This document shows positions 6,760 through 9,919 of a stretch of 9,919 bases of DNA, piece after piece. Source of the DNA: an uncultured Stenotrophomonas sp. GTDB lineage: Bacteria > Pseudomonadota > Gammaproteobacteria > Xanthomonadales > Xanthomonadaceae. Where the stretch lies: the NCBI GenBank assembly GCA_946223375.1, contig CAMICU010000127.1:1-9919 (forward strand). The letters are read 5' to 3'. A model generated the notes under the pieces. It had not been told where the DNA came from. It ran no database searches and saw only the letters and a list, made by a program, of their open reading frames with translations. The translations under genes were made by a program, and so were the position numbers. Position 1 is the first letter of the stretch. Every line of letters begins with the position of its first letter.

Positions 6760-6788
6760 ATTGTAAGCAGGCCGCCGATGCCCGGCCA
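6760..6788 (-). promoter_or_regulatory. Putative arfB promoter, possibly giving a leaderless mRNA
   Basis: On the minus strand TACAAT (6765-6760) matches the -10 consensus at five of six positions. Seventeen bases upstream is TGGCCG, a weak -35 (three of six). The expected start point, about seven bases after the -10, falls on the A of the arfB ATG at 6753. The box is a clear AT-rich island in very GC-rich sequence. The position is seen in the sequence; promoter activity is inferred. Confidence 0.5.
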
Positions 6789-6803
6789 TGCCCATCCGGC
6801 GTT

Positions 6804-6826
6804 CCGGGCCCGCCGCGCGTGCCCGG
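6804..6826 (-). terminator. Weak hairpin after the GH18-like gene
   Basis: Directly after the stop codon of the GH18-like gene, CCGGGC (6826-6821) can pair with GCCCGG (6809-6804) around an 11-nt loop. No T run follows on the minus strand, so this is not a classical intrinsic terminator. It might slow transcription or protect the 3' end. Read-through into arfB is possible. Confidence 0.3.
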
Positions 6827-6827
6827 C

Positions 6828-7751
6828 TCAGTCCCAGTCGCGCGTTTCCCAGCGCCGCCAGGCACGGTAGTGATGGATGGCGAAGCCGGCGAACGACGGC
6901 TCGCCGCCGAGCGCCCGTTCGACCTTGGCCACCTCCTGCTCGAATACCCGGGGCCCCTCCTCGTCGAAGGTCACCTTGTCGATCTCGTTGGGCGAAACCT
7001 CCAGGCCGATCACCACCTGCCTGCCGACCCGGTTGGCATAGGCGATCTCGCTGGCCGCGTGCGAGAGGATGCTGTCGCTGCCCTCGGCCTTGTCGCGGTA
7101 GTCCATCAGCGCCACGTAGTCGTAGAGGTCGATGGTGTGCTCGCTGACCGGGCGCACCCGGCCGTTCCATTCCAGCTCGATCCCGTCCAGCCAGAACGGG
7201 ATCGCCGGGCCGACCGCCAGCGTCGCGCCGCTGTCACGCTTGATCCGCATCAGCGCCGCGCTCATGTCCAGGAAGCCGGCCAGCAGGCGCAGCCGCGTGG
7301 CATCGTTCCACTCGTCCAGGATATGCGGCTCGATGTCCAGGTTGGCCCCGTCGAAGCGCGCCGCCGCCGGCACCGCGGCGTTGTAGTCGACCACGCGCTG
7401 GAACATCGCCTCGGCCTGCCGGCGATAGGCCGGCAGCACGTAGTTCTCGGTGTTGAGATAGGCCGAGCCCAGCAGCGCATACACCTTCATGTCCTGCGCA
7501 TGCAGGCGCTCGATGAAGGCCCGGTACAGCTGCGGCTGCTCGACGATCAGGTTGCGGCCCTGGAACGCATCGGCGTACAGGTAGACGGTGTCGATGCGCT
7601 GGCCCTTGAGATACTGCACCGCTTCGGCCGCCACCGCCGGGTCCTCGACCATCGCATAGGACTCGGCCTCCCAGGTCCAGATCGCGCGGCTGGCCGCCTT
7701 GCCGGTCAGCGGCAGCAGGCAGGACAGCAGCAACACGGCCAGCAGCCTCAT
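6828..7751 (-). CDS. Secreted GH18-like TIM-barrel protein (putative glycosidase)
   Basis: Exported protein of 307 residues with signal peptide MRLLAVLLLSCLLPLTGKAA (cleavage likely near 20). The mature part alternates strands and helices like a TIM barrel: RAIWTWEAES (22-31), IDTVYLYADAF (53-63), MKVYALLGSA (88-97), FDGANLDIEPH (133-143), TLAVGPAIPFWL (177-188), YDYVALMDYRD (210-220), QVVIGLEV and FAGFAIHHY. FDGANLDIEPH resembles the GH18 DG-x-D-x-D-x-E catalytic strand, with Asp139 and Glu141 as candidate catalytic residues, and MDYRD resembles the GH18 M-x-Y-D strand. This suggests a periplasmic or secreted sugar-cleaving enzyme, but the substrate is unknown and the match is by eye. Its ATG overlaps the stop of the upstream phosphotransferase-like gene (ATGA at 7751-7748), so the two are translationally coupled and probably act on the same envelope polymer. 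Confidence 0.7.
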   Translation of the reverse strand: MRLLAVLLLSCLLPLTGKAASRAIWTWEAESYAMVEDPAVAAEAVQYLKGQRIDTVYLYADAFQGRNLIVEQPQLYRAFIERLHAQDMKVYALLGSAYLNTENYVLPAYRRQAEAMFQRVVDYNAAVPAAARFDGANLDIEPHILDEWNDATRLRLLAGFLDMSAALMRIKRDSGATLAVGPAIPFWLDGIELEWNGRVRPVSEHTIDLYDYVALMDYRDKAEGSDSILSHAASEIAYANRVGRQVVIGLEVSPNEIDKVTFDEEGPRVFEQEVAKVERALGGEPSFAGFAIHHYRAWRRWETRDWD

Positions 7752-9919
7752 GGCGGGCTTCCCGCCGGCGTGGCGACATCCAGCGGCAGCCGGTAGCGAC
7801 CCTGCCCGATCGCCTTGCCGGTATCCGGGTCGGACGGATACACCGAGACATAGCAGCGCCCGCCGCATTGCGGGCGCGCCGCCAGGGTCAGCCGCACCTG
7901 CTGGCGACCGCGCGGCGGCAGCTGCAGCGCCGTGCCATAGACCTCCTGCAGCTCCTGCCCGTCCTGCCCGGTCAGCACCGCCAGCGGCACGAACATGCGG
8001 CTGCTGCGCGCGTCGCCGTTGCTGAACACCGCGGTGAGCTGCACGCCATCGGCGGCGCTGGCCAACTGCGCCGAGTCCATCGACAGCCCACGTGCGACCG
8101 GGGCGGCGGCGGCCAGTGGCTGCGGCGGCCGTGCCGGCGCCTGGTAGGCGACCAGCGTGGGCGCCACCCCTTCCGGGCTGAGCGCCTTGCGCTGCATGAA
8201 GCCGGCGTTGGCCTCGTTGTAGCGCTGCAGCCGCCCGACCACCCAGTCGCGCACCGCCGGTTCGTCGGCCGCGGCCAGGTGCATGCCGTCCTGCAGCTCG
8301 TACAGCTTGCCGTCGCGCAGCCACCAGCGGTCGGCCAGGTACTCGATCGCGCTGGTCTTGGTCTGCTTCAACGGCAGCTGGTGCAGGTTGCGGAAGCTGT
8401 CGGCCATGTCCAGCCCGGTCCCCAGCCACGGCGTCTTCGCCGGGCGCTTCAGCCCGTAGGTGTTGGACAGCAGCGCGACCAGCGACGGCGTCACGTCCAT
8501 CTGCGAGGACACCGCGCGGACGCGCTTGGGCTGGCGCAGCAGCGGCGAGAAGATGATCAGCGGCACGTGGTAGCGGTCCACGTGCTCGCCCATCGGAATT
8601 TCCGGCAGGCGATGGTCGCCGGTGACGACGAACAGCGTGTTGGCATACCACGGCGCCTTCTTCACTTCCTCGAAGTAGCGCTGCAGCTGGGCATCGGTGT
8701 AGAGGATGGTGCTGTAGATGTCGGCATTGGCGCGGTAGGCGGCCAGCTGCGCGGCCGGAATGCGCAGTTCGGCCAGGCGCTGCTCGAAGCGTGCGCGGTA
8801 CGTGTCCTGGTCCGGGAACTGGTAGCTGGTGTGCATCGAGATCGTCTGCATCGCCAGCACGAACGGCGTCTGCAGCGTGGCGCTGTCAGCCAGCACCCGC
8901 GACACCAGCTCCTTGTCCGGATAGCCCCACGCACTGAAGGGATTGCGCTGGTAGCCGTCGCCGAAGTCGTGCATGTCCACCAGCGTCCGCACCTGCTGCA
9001 GCTGCACGTAGCCACGCTCGTTGTCGAAGGAGGTATCGGTGCCGTTGTAGAACGCGCTGTGGTAGCCCTGCTGGCCAAGCACGCTGAACAGGCCCGGGTG
9101 TGCCGGCATCTGTTCGTCCAGCGCGGTGAAGCCCTGCTCGGCGAACGGCGCCGAACCGAACAGCGTCGGCAGCACACCGAAGGTACGGCCCTGGTTGGCC
9201 AGGAAGTTGTCGAAGTACAGGCTGCGCGTGGCCAGCGTGTCCAGGAACGGGGTGAAGCTGCCCAGCGAGGCCTCCGGCCCGGAGAACGAACGGCCCAGCC
9301 CCTCCACCACGATCACCACCACGTTCGGCGGGCGGCCGTCGCTGGTGTGCAGGAAGTACGGCCCGAGCGTGTCGGCAGTCTGCTCCTCGCGCAGGAACGG
9401 GTAGTCCGGATCCAGTGGCGCCTCGTCGGTCTGGGCGGTACCCACGCCGCGTGCGGGCGGCGGTGCATCGCTGCTGGACCAGCGCCGCACGTCGGCGCCG
9501 AACCAGGCCAGCTTGTTGCAGGCCAGCTCGCGCGCGGCCTCGTCCTTCAGCGTGCCGGCGCCGACCGGCAGCGGCGCCAGCCACAGCAGCCCTCCGGCCA
9601 GCAGCAGCGCGGTGGTGCGCCAGTGCGCGCCCGGCGCGTCCCGCCGCGCCCACCACCACAGCCCCAGCCACAGCACCAGCAGCGGCGCCAGCAGCGCCAG
9701 CAGGCCACGCAGCCCCAGCCCACCCCCTCCGGACAGCGTGGTGCGTATCTCCGCCAGGCTGTAGCCGAACAGGTCCGCCCCCAGCGGCACGTGCGCGACC
9801 TGGTAGTACTGGTCGAGCAGCGACTGGACCACGATGAACAGCGACCACAGCGCGGCCAGCCCGAGCCAGCGCGCGCGCGGACTGCGGATGGCCAGCAGCG
9901 GCAACGACAGCAGCAGCAG
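7748..9919 (-). CDS. LTA synthase/phosphoglycerol transferase family membrane protein (5' end outside window)
   Basis: Alkaline-phosphatase-superfamily transferase of the LtaS/OpgB type: membrane-anchored, with a periplasmic catalytic domain that in relatives moves phosphoglycerol (or phosphoethanolamine) from a phospholipid to a glycan. The frame stays open to 9919 and begins inside a hydrophobic stretch (LLLLSLPLLA), so the true start and one or more spans lie outside. Numbering from the TTG at 9904, membrane spans lie near 14-30, 47-66 and 77-96. Catalytic motifs: VVVIVVEGLGRSF with metal ligand Glu201, NQGRTFGVLPTLFG with nucleophile Thr241, and TGDHRLPE with Asp430-His431. These correspond to LtaS Glu255, Thr300 and Asp475-His476, and spacing is similar. 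HVPLIIFSP follows as in the family. A C-terminal extension (about 560-718) looks like a beta-rich domain with a close Cys pair (QCGGRCYV). Donor and acceptor are unknown; Gram-negatives do not make LTA. Confidence 0.88.
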   Translation of the reverse strand: MLLLSLPLLAIRSPRARWLGLAALWSLFIVVQSLLDQYYQVAHVPLGADLFGYSLAEIRTTLSGGGGLGLRGLLALLAPLLVLWLGLWWWARRDAPGAHWRTTALLLAGGLLWLAPLPVGAGTLKDEAARELACNKLAWFGADVRRWSSSDAPPPARGVGTAQTDEAPLDPDYPFLREEQTADTLGPYFLHTSDGRPPNVVVIVVEGLGRSFSGPEASLGSFTPFLDTLATRSLYFDNFLANQGRTFGVLPTLFGSAPFAEQGFTALDEQMPAHPGLFSVLGQQGYHSAFYNGTDTSFDNERGYVQLQQVRTLVDMHDFGDGYQRNPFSAWGYPDKELVSRVLADSATLQTPFVLAMQTISMHTSYQFPDQDTYRARFEQRLAELRIPAAQLAAYRANADIYSTILYTDAQLQRYFEEVKKAPWYANTLFVVTGDHRLPEIPMGEHVDRYHVPLIIFSPLLRQPKRVRAVSSQMDVTPSLVALLSNTYGLKRPAKTPWLGTGLDMADSFRNLHQLPLKQTKTSAIEYLADRWWLRDGKLYELQDGMHLAAADEPAVRDWVVGRLQRYNEANAGFMQRKALSPEGVAPTLVAYQAPARPPQPLAAAAPVARGLSMDSAQLASAADGVQLTAVFSNGDARSSRMFVPLAVLTGQDGQELQEVYGTALQLPPRGRQQVRLTLAARPQCGGRCYVSVYPSDPDTGKAIGQGRYRLPLDVATPAGSPP

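Noticed and set aside
6754..7170. N-terminal extension of arfB to 7170
   Set aside because: The added residues are low-complexity Arg, Gly and Ala sequence antisense to nothing useful and overlapping the GH18-like gene. The ArfB family starts at about 6753.
7752..8651. N-terminal extension of the GH18-like protein to 8651
   Set aside because: The extension overlaps the LtaS-like gene in another frame and lacks domain features. A signal peptide begins exactly at the ATG at 7751.

Overview
The window is very GC-rich with compact gene spacing, and its proteins look gammaproteobacterial. The gene content (LldP permease, lipoprotein M3 peptidase, LTA-synthase-like protein, ArfB) fits the Xanthomonadaceae, most likely Stenotrophomonas or a close relative. 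That placement is recognition from memory, not a computed result. I see no rRNA, tRNA, insertion sequence, CRISPR array or prophage, so this looks like ordinary chromosome.

Layout. On the minus strand, 1-503 is the N-terminal end of an L-lactate permease gene (lldP) that runs off the left edge. Its upstream region (504-779) carries two near-perfect ATTGGT-N3-ACCAAT palindromes 97 bp apart, the signature of a GntR/FadR-type regulator such as LldR or PdhR. It also holds an intrinsic terminator for the next gene. Further upstream on the same strand are a short single-span signal peptidase I (780-1400) and an uncharacterised six-span membrane protein (about 1462-2235), probably one transcription unit.

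The only plus-strand genes are a tightly coupled pair at 2488-2886 and 2890-3333. Both encode small proteins whose fold pattern resembles type II 3-dehydroquinate dehydratase (AroQ), but both lack the catalytic residues. A strong symmetric hairpin at 3363-3390 separates them from a convergent minus-strand gene, a lipoprotein-anchored M3 (Dcp-like) oligopeptidase (3422-5581).

From about 5716 to the right edge, four more minus-strand genes follow. In transcription order they are an LTA-synthase/phosphoglycerol-transferase-like membrane enzyme (7748 to beyond 9919, 5' end outside the window), a secreted GH18-like protein overlapping it by ATGA (6828-7751), the ribosome-rescue hydrolase arfB (6322-6753), and a PlsC-like acyltransferase (5716-6318) starting at a TTG codon immediately after arfB. 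The first two look like an envelope-glycan pair. arfB has a good -10 box six bases before its ATG and no Shine-Dalgarno, so it may be leaderless and start its own unit.

The least described parts are the tandem degenerate AroQ-like pair, the membrane-protein/LepB2 pair, and the phosphotransferase/GH18-like pair.
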